43,740 nt of DNA from JBFMGD01 sp040751775 (GCA_040751775.1 JBFMGD010000023.1:1-43740); one strand, 5' to 3'. Shown: positions 8,665 to 16,862, numbered from the stretch's first letter. The notes: generated from the letters alone by a model not told the origin. Made by a program: numbers and translations.

Positions 8665-9840
8665 ATGGGCAAACAAGCGCGTTTTATCCTGGCGGCGTTT
8701 ATTGCGACGGCGACCCTGTTGGCCCTGGCGCCGGCACTGTTATTTCCCCGGTCCACCCCCATAAATTCTTCTTACGGAACGACCGTACTACGCCTTGCAT
8801 TCGCCGGTGATATCTTGACGCACCAGGAGCAGATCGACGCCGCTTATAACGCTGAGGACGGCAGTTATGACTTCAGCGGCTGTTTTAGAGAGATTGGACC
8901 GCTTTTGGAAACAGTCGACCTTGCTTTCTGCGACCTGGAAGTAGTCCTGGCCGGTGAAGAAACCGGCTATACAGGCTATCCCTGTTTCAACGCGCCGGAA
9001 AGCCTGGCTGCGGCTCTGAAAGAGGCCGGTTTTGACCTTGTCTCCACCGTGAACAATCACTGCATGGATCGCGGCGAAGCAGGAGTATACCGGACACTCG
9101 ATCATCTGGAGGAAGCCGGTTTGCTCTCTTTTGGAACATATCGCTCCCGGGTGGAAAGAGACACTCCCCTGCTGGTTACAGTGAAAGGGATTAAAATGGC
9201 CTTTCTGGGCTATACCTACTGCACCAATGGTATTCCGCTGCCGGAAGGTAGATTATACATTGTGAACATGCTGGAAGAAGCAGTGATTTTAGCCGACCTG
9301 GCCAAAGCGAGACAGAGCGCGGACCTGGTAATCCTTTACCTGCACTGGGGAAACGAATACCAGCGTTTTCCCTCCGCGGAACAGTCGGAGATGGCGGAGC
9401 GTTTTTTATCAGCGGGAGCGGACATGGTAATCGGCAGCCACCCGCATGTTGTGCAGCCCGTCGAATTTTTCAAAATAGTTGACGGCAAGAAGATGCTTGA
9501 AAAGCCGGTGGCCTATTCCCTGGGAAACTTTATCAGCGACCAGCGAATGCCTTTTACCGATACCGGCATTATCCTCTTTGTGGATATCGTTTCTGATCCG
9601 GCAACAACCAGGCTCGCCCCGGGTGAAGTATCCTTCATACCGACCTGGGTGCATAAACACTACCACCAGGGGCGCCTGCAGTACCGGGTCATCCCGATTC
9701 CGCAAGCCCTTGAAAAATACCGGCAGGGAAAAGACCCGTCGCTTGATATGGGCAGTTATGAGCAACTCCAGGGTATTTTGAGAGAGACCTCGGAACATCT
9801 CCAGTTTCTCCCTCTGTATCAAGATCACGCAGGCCGTTAG
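8665..9840 (+). CDS. CapA-family metallophosphatase-like protein
   Basis: A 391-residue member of the CapA / poly-gamma-glutamate synthesis family (PGA_cap fold). One N-terminal membrane anchor or signal segment (residues about 7-27) puts the domain outside the cell. Family motifs in order are LAFAGDILTH, NNHCMDRG, ILYLHWGNEY and GSHPHVVQP. The start is ATG with GGGAG upstream. No capBC genes are nearby, so involvement in capsule synthesis is not supported here; many such proteins are single genes of unknown role. It is convergent with the YlbL-type protease. Confidence 0.8.
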   Translation: MGKQARFILAAFIATATLLALAPALLFPRSTPINSSYGTTVLRLAFAGDILTHQEQIDAAYNAEDGSYDFSGCFREIGPLLETVDLAFCDLEVVLAGEETGYTGYPCFNAPESLAAALKEAGFDLVSTVNNHCMDRGEAGVYRTLDHLEEAGLLSFGTYRSRVERDTPLLVTVKGIKMAFLGYTYCTNGIPLPEGRLYIVNMLEEAVILADLAKARQSADLVILYLHWGNEYQRFPSAEQSEMAERFLSAGADMVIGSHPHVVQPVEFFKIVDGKKMLEKPVAYSLGNFISDQRMPFTDTGIILFVDIVSDPATTRLAPGEVSFIPTWVHKHYHQGRLQYRVIPIPQALEKYRQGKDPSLDMGSYEQLQGILRETSEHLQFLPLYQDHAGR

Positions 9841-9879
9841 CGTTTCCCGAATGCTCAGGTCAGATTAGCCAGGCTGTTC

Positions 9880-10947
9880 CTAATAAGCCGCTTGAATAAC
9901 CGCTAATTGTTCTGCCGCAGAAAACAGCTCACCTTCCGTTTTTTGTTCGGATGAAAATGAAAGCGTGTCCAGAAACTCCAGAACATCCTGCAAAGTGCTT
10001 ACAGGAACAAGCTCGATCCGGTGCGCTGCCTTGCGGGCTTCATCGTAATTGCTTTCCGGAACAATGAAATACTGGGCACCGGAGTTTTCCGCGGCGATCA
10101 CCTTCTGAAAAACACCGCCGATCCGCCCCACGTTTTCGTTAATATCAATTGTGCCTGTGCCGGCGATTAATTGCCCGCCGGTAATGTCTCCCGGGGTAAG
10201 CTGGTTTAAAATTTCCAACACGAACATCATTCCCGCGGAAGGGCCGCCGATTTCACCCGTTTCCATGCGCACCTCAATCGGCAAAACCGGATCCCCGTGC
10301 AACGTGCGGATATAAACGCCAAGGGCGGGCTGATCGGGATTACCGGGATGAGGCGCGGTAATGACCTTCAACTCATATTCCTGCTCCTCCCGGATCACGG
10401 TCAATGTTACCGCCGCGCCAACCGCGCGGTTCTGTACAGCAGATATTACCTCGTTGGCCATGGAAACAGCGGTTCCGTCTACAGCAATAATTACGTCACC
10501 CTGGCGCAGGATCTCCTGTGAGGGGCTGTCGTCCAAAAATCCGACGATAACCGTGCCTTGACTAGGTATTTCCACCTCGTAGCCCATGCGCCGTAAAGCG
10601 ATTATCTGGGCCAATAACTGGCTTTCGCGCATCCATTGATTAAGAAGCTGCCGGTAATCTTGTTGAGACATTCCTTGCGGGATCACGTCGGTCAGACGTT
10701 GGATTGCAACATGAGGATGCAGGTAACCATAGATTAACGAAAATAGGTTGGCACGCTGTTGGGCAACCGTAACCAAATAGAAATTACCGCTGTCATCCGG
10801 GTCTGCTCCTTCTACCATAACCAGGGAACGCAGCTCCTGGGCACTACCCGGCTTAATTAAGACAAATTGGGTCCTAATTATCAGCGACAAAGCCAGTAAA
10901 GCGGCTATGGTCAGAATAACTACTGCGGTTTTTTTAAATTTATACAA
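9880..10947 (-). CDS. PDZ-Lon serine protease, YlbL/SepM type
   Basis: About 355 residues: one N-terminal membrane anchor (VVILTIAALLALSLII), a PDZ domain around ILRQGDVIIAVDGTAV, and a C-terminal Lon-type Ser-Lys domain. The nucleophile serine is in GGPSAGMMFVLEI and the lysine in FQKVIAAENSGA. SepM and YlbL cleave at the outer membrane face; the substrate here is unknown. The frame is open to 11118, but TTG 10947 has GAAAGAAGG 8 bp upstream. That start leaves a 20-bp gap after the patatin stop, so I prefer it. It is the second gene of a patatin-YlbL operon, the ylbK-ylbL order seen in B. subtilis next to coaD. Confidence 0.88.
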   Translation of the reverse strand: MYKFKKTAVVILTIAALLALSLIIRTQFVLIKPGSAQELRSLVMVEGADPDDSGNFYLVTVAQQRANLFSLIYGYLHPHVAIQRLTDVIPQGMSQQDYRQLLNQWMRESQLLAQIIALRRMGYEVEIPSQGTVIVGFLDDSPSQEILRQGDVIIAVDGTAVSMANEVISAVQNRAVGAAVTLTVIREEQEYELKVITAPHPGNPDQPALGVYIRTLHGDPVLPIEVRMETGEIGGPSAGMMFVLEILNQLTPGDITGGQLIAGTGTIDINENVGRIGGVFQKVIAAENSGAQYFIVPESNYDEARKAAHRIELVPVSTLQDVLEFLDTLSFSSEQKTEGELFSAAEQLAVIQAAY

Positions 10948-10967
10948 AAAAAGAACCTTCTTTCCAT

Positions 10968-11735
10968 TTAGATCATTAATTTTAAAAGAGGCAGCGCCTG
11001 CCTGGCCGCTTCCTCCCCCCTGGCAATCGCTTCTTTGGCCCTGTGGAAATGAAAGGGGGCCAGATCTTTCATTGCCGGAGTGATTAAGATATTGGCCTCC
11101 TGATATTGCGAGCGGCAAATTTCCCTGGACATAATGTCGAGTGTCTTGGATAAAACGTCAAATATATTGTTTATTTTATATTCTGCCGCATCATAGTCTA
11201 CATCAACCGCGATCACCAGGTCCGCTCCCATTTCTCGTACAACACTGGATGGCACACGTTCCAGGACACCACCGTCAACCAACAGCTTACCTCCCAGTTC
11301 CACCGGGCTAAAAATACCGGGAATAGAACAGGATGCACGTACTGAACGGGCGGCGGGTCCGCTGCGTAAGACTACTCTTTTACCCGATTCCAGGTCAACA
11401 GCTACAACTGCCAGGGGCAGGGAAAACTCTTCAATATTACGGCGGCCGGTTAACAGGTAGAGCAACTCTTCCAACCGGTCACCGGCAATTAAGCCCATAC
11501 GCGGTAGTGTAAAATCCATCCAAATTTGCCTCGATATACGCAGGGCCAGCCGTTCAATAAATTTCATCTTCAGACCACCGGCAAAAAGAGCAGCGACAAC
11601 GCTGCCCATACTGGTCCCGGCAATATAGTCGATCCTGACACCTGCCTGCAGCAGAACCTTAAGCACTCCGATGTGTGCAAGGCCGCGGGCCAAACCGCTA
11701 CCCAGAGCCAGCCCGATTTTCCTGTCCAGGCTCAT
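10968..11735 (-). CDS. patatin-like phospholipase/esterase (YlbK/RssA type)
   Basis: A 255-residue single-domain patatin. The oxyanion loop is LGSGLARGLAHIG, the nucleophile elbow GTSMGS (GxSxG) lies near residues 40-45, and the catalytic Asp is in LVDGGV (DG motif). It would cleave acyl esters or lipids in the cytoplasm; the natural substrate is unknown. It is the first gene of a two-gene unit with the YlbL-type protease, and coaD is close by, a syntenic group conserved in Bacillota. Confidence 0.88.
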   Translation of the reverse strand: MSLDRKIGLALGSGLARGLAHIGVLKVLLQAGVRIDYIAGTSMGSVVAALFAGGLKMKFIERLALRISRQIWMDFTLPRMGLIAGDRLEELLYLLTGRRNIEEFSLPLAVVAVDLESGKRVVLRSGPAARSVRASCSIPGIFSPVELGGKLLVDGGVLERVPSSVVREMGADLVIAVDVDYDAAEYKINNIFDVLSKTLDIMSREICRSQYQEANILITPAMKDLAPFHFHRAKEAIARGEEAARQALPLLKLMI

Positions 11736-11757
11736 TATTCACCTCATGGTAATTGGA

Positions 11758-12051
11758 TTAACGAGAATACCAAATCATCCATCCCGCTAAAACACACAAC
11801 AGAATACCGCCGAATCGCAGCACCAGCAAATAAAGCCGGCTCGGAGCGGCCCCTGCAACGGCAATCTTACGACCAACTCGCAAATACCAAAACAACCGGG
11901 GATAAATAATGGTCAGCAAACCGATCGCCAGCATGAAAAGACCGAAGAAGAGGATACTGTTTTGGGCGCCTGGCGGTACTGGCGTTGCGGCCGAGGCGGC
12001 CGGCAGTAACCACGCATGCTTAAGATTATGTTTTTCATGTTTCTTATTCAT
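11758..12051 (-). CDS. small two-helix membrane protein, unknown function
   Basis: This 97-residue protein has a polar, Pro/Ala-rich N-terminus and two membrane helices: LFFGLFMLAIGLLTIIY (about 34-50) and LLVLRFGGILLCVLAGWMIWY (about 74-94). Between them is the basic segment PRLFWYLRVGRKI. The layout resembles the small DUF6199-like family, but I am not certain. The ATG has GAGG upstream. It lies 22 bp upstream of the patatin gene on the same strand, so it may lead that operon. Confidence 0.55.
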   Translation of the reverse strand: MNKKHEKHNLKHAWLLPAASAATPVPPGAQNSILFFGLFMLAIGLLTIIYPRLFWYLRVGRKIAVAGAAPSRLYLLVLRFGGILLCVLAGWMIWYSR

Positions 12052-12200
12052 ATCTATGCCTCATTTGCCAATTATATTTTTTTACTGCTTATCTTTTCCC
12101 TTTGCCCTTCTAAATTCCTTTATTTCATAAAGCATAATCCGGCACTGTTTGGTATAAAATAACATTTACCAAATTTATCTTCATAAGGAAGGCATCAAAA

Positions 12201-12755
12201 ATGAGTGCTCTTTGGATTGCCGCTTCCCTTCTGATTATATTCCTGATCCTGGACCGGGTCCAGAATATCCTGCAACGCCGCGCTGAAGCATCACGCGAAG
12301 AAAAAGAAGCCCAATTGGATGTGTTGAAAATTATTACAAAACAAGAACTATTTAAATTGGAGAGCCCTGAACGAGTTACCCGTTGGATCAGCCGCCTGCT
12401 GGCTATGCTCGGCTACACCGATATTCACCGGAACCTGCTGCATGAAGATGACGGCTATGATTTTACCTGTACTGAAAAAGGACAAAAAACATATGTCGTT
12501 TGTTCATTTATTAAAGCCGGCGGGTTCGAAGAACCGCTCAACCGAACCGACGTGCAAAAACTGGTGGGGGCCATGGTCGGTGACCGGATAAAAAAAGGCA
12601 TGATCATCACAACCGGCGAGCTCACTGATGAAGCCCGCCGGTATATTGAAACCTTACCTGTAAGTTTTAAAATTACCGTGCTTGACGGTGAAAAATTGAT
12701 GCAAAAGCTTCAAGATCTGCGTAAAGCAAAACTAAAACCGCTGCTGGAATCATAA
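12201..12755 (+). CDS. membrane-anchored Mrr-like restriction-endonuclease-fold protein with a degenerate active site
   Basis: A 184-residue protein with an N-terminal membrane helix (residues 3-18), then a basic coiled segment, then an Mrr-type domain from about residue 48. Conserved fold landmarks are SRLLAMLGYTDIHRN, DDGYDFTC, TDVQKLVGAMVGDRIKKGMIITTGELTDEAR and VLDGEKLMQKL. In catalytic Mrr domains the strand after the Asp carries QxK. Here that strand reads YVVCSFIK, so Gln and Lys appear to be Cys and Phe, which predicts loss of nuclease activity. It is convergent with coaD, with 9 bp between stops. The fold call is from motif pattern only. Confidence 0.6.
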   Translation: MSALWIAASLLIIFLILDRVQNILQRRAEASREEKEAQLDVLKIITKQELFKLESPERVTRWISRLLAMLGYTDIHRNLLHEDDGYDFTCTEKGQKTYVVCSFIKAGGFEEPLNRTDVQKLVGAMVGDRIKKGMIITTGELTDEARRYIETLPVSFKITVLDGEKLMQKLQDLRKAKLKPLLES

Positions 12756-12764
12756 CAGCAGGGC

Positions 12765-13241
12765 TTAACGGTATTTACCGACGATCATTTCATATACTTC
12801 CGGAGGAACCAGATCGCTGATATCACCGCCGAAACTGGCGATTTCTCTAACAATACTTGAACTTAAGTATGAATATTTACTATTCGTCATCATAAACATG
12901 GTTTCTATATGCGGGTTTAATTTACGGTTTACCAAAGCCATTTGAAATTCGAATTCAAAATCGGAAATAGCGCGCAAACCCTTTACGATAATACGGATAT
13001 TCTTTTGCTTCGCATACTCAATTAAAAGACCCTCAAAGTAATCCACCTGCACATTAGCATATGGTTCCGTAATCAGCCGCAGCATTTGCAACCTTTCTTC
13101 GACATTAAAAACAGCCTGTTTACGCGGGTTTTCCAGTACAGTAACAGTAAGCTGCTCCATGATATGACTGGTCCGTTTGATAATATCCAGGTGTCCCTTT
13201 GTGACCGGATCAAAACTGCCGGGATAGATAGCCTTCGACAA
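12765..13241 (-). CDS. coaD: phosphopantetheine adenylyltransferase
   Basis: A 158-residue nucleotidyltransferase for the fourth step of coenzyme A synthesis (phosphopantetheine plus ATP to dephospho-CoA). The signature YPGSFDPVTKGHLDII carries the TxGH motif. The second motif is SYLSSSIVREIASFGG. The start is TTG 13241 with GGGGGAAAAGG upstream. rsmD, its common upstream partner, is absent. Confidence 0.95.
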   Translation of the reverse strand: MSKAIYPGSFDPVTKGHLDIIKRTSHIMEQLTVTVLENPRKQAVFNVEERLQMLRLITEPYANVQVDYFEGLLIEYAKQKNIRIIVKGLRAISDFEFEFQMALVNRKLNPHIETMFMMTNSKYSYLSSSIVREIASFGGDISDLVPPEVYEMIVGKYR

Positions 13242-13521
13242 TTACCTTTTCCCCCTTTTTATACCATTAAGCAGGACAACAAAATAATTTTCTGCATCTA
13301 TCTGTAATAACCTGCAAAAAATATTGAAGAAAAATACTTCATTTACCGTATTATCAAATATCTCGTCAAAGTACCCCGGCATCTTAAAAAAATAAATTCT
13401 TAAAGTAAGGGGAAGTGTATAAAATATGTTTATCTGTTTCATAATAGGAAAGAAGCAACTTAATTCCCCATAAGCTCTTCCTCCGGTTTCTCCTCTCCCA
13501 ATCACCGCTATGCGGTGAGTT
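13242..13521. other. 280-bp AT-rich gap after coaD
   Basis: I see no convincing protein gene here. The only sizeable minus-strand frame is low-complexity, Phe-rich and lacks a ribosome site. A plus-strand terminator follows at 13522, so an unannotated plus-strand RNA is possible (see findings). Confidence 0.4.
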
Positions 13522-13551
13522 ACCGCAGGCCTCAGGACCTGCGGTTTTTTT
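13522..13551 (+). terminator. plus-strand intrinsic terminator
   Basis: Arms ACCGCAGG (13522-13529) and CCTGCGGT (13538-13545) with an 8-nt loop and a run of seven T on the plus strand. A smaller nested palindrome, ACCGCTATGCGGT (13504-13516), precedes it. No plus-strand gene ends nearby. Confidence 0.75.
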
Positions 13552-13562
13552 AAAAAATAAAG

Positions 13563-13586
13563 TGGCGGGCTATTATTAGCCCGCCA
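13563..13586 (-). terminator. terminator of the SASP gene
   Basis: A 10-bp perfect stem, TGGCGGGCTA / TAGCCCGCCA, with a 4-nt loop, followed on the minus strand by CTTTATTTTTT. It lies 17 bp after the SASP stop. Confidence 0.85.
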
Positions 13587-13602
13587 ATGTATGAGGGATT
13601 AA

Positions 13603-13821
13603 CTAAACCTGGGTACCACCCGCCTTGCCGGCCAATTGATTCTCGGCGGCTTGAATCATCCTTTTTACCATGATACCACCAACGTATCCGTTTTGACGAG
13701 AGGGAAGGGCACCCAAGTCACCATTGTAATTAATTCCCAGCTCACTGGCAACTTCATACTTGAAGTTTTCCAGGGCTTGCGCAGCTTCCCTGACTAAAAT
13801 ACGATTATTTCTCCGCGGCAT
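13603..13821 (-). CDS. alpha/beta-type small acid-soluble spore protein
   Basis: This 72-residue DNA-binding protein saturates the spore chromosome and protects it from UV and heat. Both family signatures are present: KYEVASELGINYNGDLGAL, which includes the germination-protease cleavage region, and NGYVGGIMVKRMIQAAE. The start is ATG 13821 with AAAGGAGG 8 bp upstream; a GTG three codons earlier overlaps that site. It is monocistronic, with a sigma-G promoter at 13850-13878 and a terminator just after the stop. Confidence 0.95.
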   Translation of the reverse strand: MPRRNNRILVREAAQALENFKYEVASELGINYNGDLGALPSRQNGYVGGIMVKRMIQAAENQLAGKAGGTQV

Positions 13822-13849
13822 TTGTTTCACCTCCTTTCCGACGCAAGCT

Positions 13850-13878
13850 TAGTATGGCTCCCGGGAGCGGTAATATAC
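13850..13878 (-). promoter_or_regulatory. sigma-G (forespore) promoter of the SASP gene
   Basis: Minus strand GTATA (13874-13878), 17-bp spacer, CATACTA (13850-13856). This fits the sigma-G pattern GHATR-N17/18-CATNNTA. The position, 29 bp upstream of the start codon, and forespore expression of SASPs both fit. Confidence 0.7.
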
Positions 13879-14126
13879 TTAGTATTGTTTTCAAGTAAAA
13901 ATAATATTTTGCTTCATTGATTAAAATCAATCCTCTTTTTCCAACGGTATTATTTGGTAATTTTAATTAAAAGCCCCGCCTCTCTAAAAAAATAAAGGCA
14001 AAGTAATATTTGTACAGAACATATTTGTGGAGCAATAGGGTTAGTAATCCAAATCCCGCGACTGCAGCCTACTTAATACTTTTCTCACGCTTCGCGCACG
14101 CGGAAATATTTTTTCTCCAAATGTTG

Positions 14127-14155
14127 TTGTGGTCAATACAGCGTTATGTTAAAAT
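14127..14155 (+). promoter_or_regulatory. putative rpmB promoter
   Basis: TTGTGG (14127-14132), 17-bp spacer, TAAAAT (14150-14155), 38 bp before the rpmB start. The -35 is weak. In the gap from 13879 to 14126 I see nothing else. Confidence 0.4.
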
Positions 14156-14193
14156 GAGGGATGTGACTATGCTCGTGTAATGGAGGTTTAAAT

Positions 14194-14385
14194 ATGGCCA
14201 AACTATGCGTAATCTGTGGGAAGTGTAAAACATCGGGGATGAAGGTCAGCCACTCTAATATTAAAACTAAAAGGAGATGGCGTCCCAATATCCATAAAAT
14301 TAGAGTACTGGTGGACGGATCACCTCAGCGGCTTAATGTCTGCACCCGCTGCATGAAGGCCGGCAGAATTAAAAGAGCTTTATAA
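14194..14385 (+). CDS. rpmB: 50S ribosomal protein L28
   Basis: A 63-residue large-subunit ribosomal protein. The N-terminus has CVICGK and the C-terminus CTRC, so this is the zinc-binding (C+) form of L28. The core SNIKTKRRWRPNIHKIRV is typical. The start is ATG with GGAGGTTT 7 bp upstream. It is divergent from the SASP gene. In B. subtilis rpmB sits beside spoVM; here spoVM is about 2 kb away, across a dehydrogenase gene. Confidence 0.95.
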   Translation: MAKLCVICGKCKTSGMKVSHSNIKTKRRWRPNIHKIRVLVDGSPQRLNVCTRCMKAGRIKRAL

Positions 14386-14396
14386 AAATTTTAAAA

Positions 14397-14440
14397 AAAA
14401 GAAGGGCTGTCCTCATGGTATTATAAGGCCGCCCTTCTTC
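14397..14440. terminator. convergent terminator between rpmB and the acyl-CoA dehydrogenase
   Basis: Arms AAGAAGGGC (14399-14407) and GCCCTTCTT (14431-14439) form the stem. On the minus strand it is followed by a run of eight T, so it best serves the dehydrogenase. For rpmB the T-tract is poor. Confidence 0.7.
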
Positions 14441-14460
14441 AGATATTGCCACTGATTTCG

Positions 14461-16239
14461 TTACCGGCGATCCAAGAAGTAACGTTTCCCTTCGTAAACC
14501 GCGTCGGCAATTTCCCGTTTTAATGTATAGGTATTAATCGGCGTATAGCTGCTCAGCAAAGCCACACCGGCCAGGGTTTTACCAAGTGTTTCGCCTTCTA
14601 ATGTCCCGGCGATTACCTCTTTGGCCCAGGCGTCCATCTTTGGCACCATATCATTGACCAGGCACTGGGTCATGATCAGCGGCAATCTTCCTTCAGCTTC
14701 ACCTTTGGCGTTAATAATCTTCTTGGTCCGGAGAAGCACGCTTTCAACAGCATATATTTCCATGGCCATATCCGCCAGGCGGCACAGGACTTCCTGTTCC
14801 TGCACTAAATTCTCGTTGAATTTCTGCGCGGCATTGCCGGCTGCCATTAGGAAAAGCTTTTTCATTTTCTCCAGGATGAACTCTTCCCGCGCCAGGCTTT
14901 CGGTAGGCATTTCAGTTTCTTTCAATCTTTTCAGCTCATCTTTCAGGCCAAATACCGCTTCCATAAAGGGCACTTCGCCTTTGAGTGCTTTGCGCATCAG
15001 GGTGCCGGGAATGAGCATCCGGTTTATTTCGTTGGTGCCTTCAAAAATGCGGTTGATCCTGCTGTCCCGGTAGGTCCGCTCAACAGGATATTCCTGGCTG
15101 TAGCCGTAGCCGCCGTGAATCTGTACCGCTTCATCTACAATATAATCGAGAGCCTCGGAACAGTAGACCTTGGCTATTGAACATTCAATAGCGTACTCCT
15201 GGATCGCTTCAACGATCTTGGAGCTTTCCGCGCCTTCAGCCTTCACTTCGGCCAGTTTTTCATCAATCAAACCGCCAATGCGATAAACCAGGCTTTCCAT
15301 GGCAAAGGTTAAAAGAGCCATTTTAGCAATTTTTTCTTTAATCGCATTGAAGTATGCAATCGGCTGTTTAAACTGCACCCGCTGCAGCGCGTATTCTGCG
15401 GCCAACTCGATGCACCGCTTCCCGCCGCCGACAGAGCCGGCGCCCAACTTAAAGCGGCCGATATTTAAGATATTGAAGGCAACCTGATGTCCTTTACCCT
15501 CTTTCCAGAGCATATTCTCCACCGGCACCTTGGCGTTTTCCAGGATTACGCTGCAAGTTGAGGAACCTTTTATTCCCATCTTTTTCTCTTCCGGGTCAAT
15601 TGAAACGCCTTCGGTATCGGCATCCACGATAAAGGCGGTGAACTTTTCGCCGTCTATTTTGGCGTAAATAATAAAAACATCGGCCCAGGCAGCATTGGTA
15701 ATAAAAGCTTTCACTCCGTTGAGAATGTAGTATTTACCACAGTCGGAAAGAACTGCCTTGGTCTTGCTGTTCATCGCGTCGGAACCCGCTTCCGGCTCTG
15801 TCAGGCAATAGGCTGCTACCTTCTCGCCTGTAGCGAGACCTGGTAAGTATTTTTTCTTCTGTTCTTCATTGCCGAAATAAACAATCGGTAAAGTGCCGAT
15901 GCCGGTATGGGCTCCGAAAGTGGTGGCAAATGAACCGCTTGCGGACATAGATTCAGTAATGAGCATGGTGGTAATCTTGTCGGCTTCTTCACCGCCGTAC
16001 TCTTCAGGAATGTCGCTACTCAACAGCCCCAGTTCACCGGCTTCCCGTAACAACCCGACGGCGACTCCCTCTGCCTTTTCTTCAATTTCATCTGCCTTGG
16101 CGGCAACTTTGTTTAACGCGAAGTCAAGACACATGTTCTTAACCATCAGGTGCATGTCGTCAAATTCTTCCGGTATAAAAACCGTTTTCTCATCAACAGG
16201 GCCCAGCAGAAAAGCTCCTCCCTTAATTAAGTCAGCCAT
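14461..16239 (-). CDS. acyl-CoA dehydrogenase, long form
   Basis: A 592-residue FAD enzyme that forms the alpha-beta double bond of acyl-CoA. The usual core of about 380 residues carries CLTEPEAGSDAMN (flavin and substrate region) and QIHGGYGYSQEYPVERTYRD. The catalytic Glu is in IFEGTNEINR. A C-terminal extension of about 170 residues makes it similar in length to VLCAD-like and B. subtilis FadE-like enzymes. The ATG has GGAGT 11 bp upstream. No electron-transfer flavoprotein, thiolase or other beta-oxidation gene is adjacent. It lies between rpmB and spoVM, which are neighbours in other Bacillota. Confidence 0.93.
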   Translation of the reverse strand: MADLIKGGAFLLGPVDEKTVFIPEEFDDMHLMVKNMCLDFALNKVAAKADEIEEKAEGVAVGLLREAGELGLLSSDIPEEYGGEEADKITTMLITESMSASGSFATTFGAHTGIGTLPIVYFGNEEQKKKYLPGLATGEKVAAYCLTEPEAGSDAMNSKTKAVLSDCGKYYILNGVKAFITNAAWADVFIIYAKIDGEKFTAFIVDADTEGVSIDPEEKKMGIKGSSTCSVILENAKVPVENMLWKEGKGHQVAFNILNIGRFKLGAGSVGGGKRCIELAAEYALQRVQFKQPIAYFNAIKEKIAKMALLTFAMESLVYRIGGLIDEKLAEVKAEGAESSKIVEAIQEYAIECSIAKVYCSEALDYIVDEAVQIHGGYGYSQEYPVERTYRDSRINRIFEGTNEINRMLIPGTLMRKALKGEVPFMEAVFGLKDELKRLKETEMPTESLAREEFILEKMKKLFLMAAGNAAQKFNENLVQEQEVLCRLADMAMEIYAVESVLLRTKKIINAKGEAEGRLPLIMTQCLVNDMVPKMDAWAKEVIAGTLEGETLGKTLAGVALLSSYTPINTYTLKREIADAVYEGKRYFLDRR

Positions 16240-16429
16240 CAGATAAATTCACTCCTTCAGAAATTGATCAGGCAAAAGCAATACTTTTACCTGTAAATAT
16301 TTTCGCTAGTTAAATACTCTTACCTGCTTTGTGAAATTTTTAACTTGCGGCATAATTCTATATATCAAAAATATACCCCGGTTTTCACCAGGGCAATGCT
16401 CTGTCTTCTGTTAGAAAGAAGCAAAATTT

Positions 16430-16510
16430 CTAATTCTTCATCATCATTCCAAAGATACCCCTTACGATACCTCTTAGAGCGCGCGGTATCTTAATTACGT
16501 AAAAGCGCAT
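16430..16510 (-). CDS. spoVM: stage V sporulation protein SpoVM (26 residues)
   Basis: The minus-strand ATG at 16510 opens a 26-codon frame reading MRFYVIKIPRALRGIVRGIF followed by GMMMKN and TAG. It aligns without gaps to B. subtilis SpoVM (MKFYTIKLPKFLGGIVRAML, then GSFRKD). The Phe3, Tyr4, Ile6, Lys7, Pro9, Gly14-Ile15-Val16-Arg17 and Gly21 positions all match. SpoVM is the curvature-sensing amphipathic helix that anchors SpoIVA and the coat to the forespore membrane. A GGGGGGAG site lies 5 bp upstream. The rpmB gene, its usual neighbour, is about 2 kb away. Confidence 0.9.
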   Translation of the reverse strand: MRFYVIKIPRALRGIVRGIFGMMMKN

Positions 16511-16552
16511 AAACGCTCCCCCCTTCATCCTTAATTAAGCTATTCATCTATC

Positions 16553-16729
16553 TTACCAGTAATAACGATCATATATGTACAGCTGCCAACCGATCCAGAT
16601 CAAGATAAACCCCAAAGCTAAAGGCCACAGGTACAGAGGCAGGACTTTCACCACCAGGGCAATTCCTCCCACCGCCAGAACTACTCCGCCGCTTTTACGA
16701 AAAAACATCTGCATCCGCCTGGCACCCAT
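16553..16729 (-). CDS. 58-residue membrane peptide upstream of spoVM
   Basis: The frame opens MGARRMQMFFRKSGGVVLAV and continues through a long hydrophobic stretch (about residues 15-48, broken by KVLP). It ends in the aromatic tail WQLYIYDRYYW. The basic N-terminus and the single or hairpin helix indicate a membrane peptide. A GGTGGGGG site lies 7 bp before the ATG. It precedes spoVM by 42 bp on the same strand, so the two may be co-transcribed and it may be a sporulation protein. I do not recognise the family. Confidence 0.6.
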   Translation of the reverse strand: MGARRMQMFFRKSGGVVLAVGGIALVVKVLPLYLWPLALGFILIWIGWQLYIYDRYYW

Positions 16730-16862
16730 CAATAACCCCCACCTTTCTTAGCCTGCTCGGTCGGGTGCCTTGTTAGTATATGCCGTACGCCGAAAAGTGT
16801 TCATGAGACGCCTGTGAGATTAATACTTAATGATTAATTATCGAGAACGGTGGGCTAGAACC

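Noticed and set aside
13242..13505. An 87-codon minus-strand frame upstream of coaD
   Set aside because: Low complexity, Phe-rich, no ribosome site and no resemblance to rsmD, which would be expected there.
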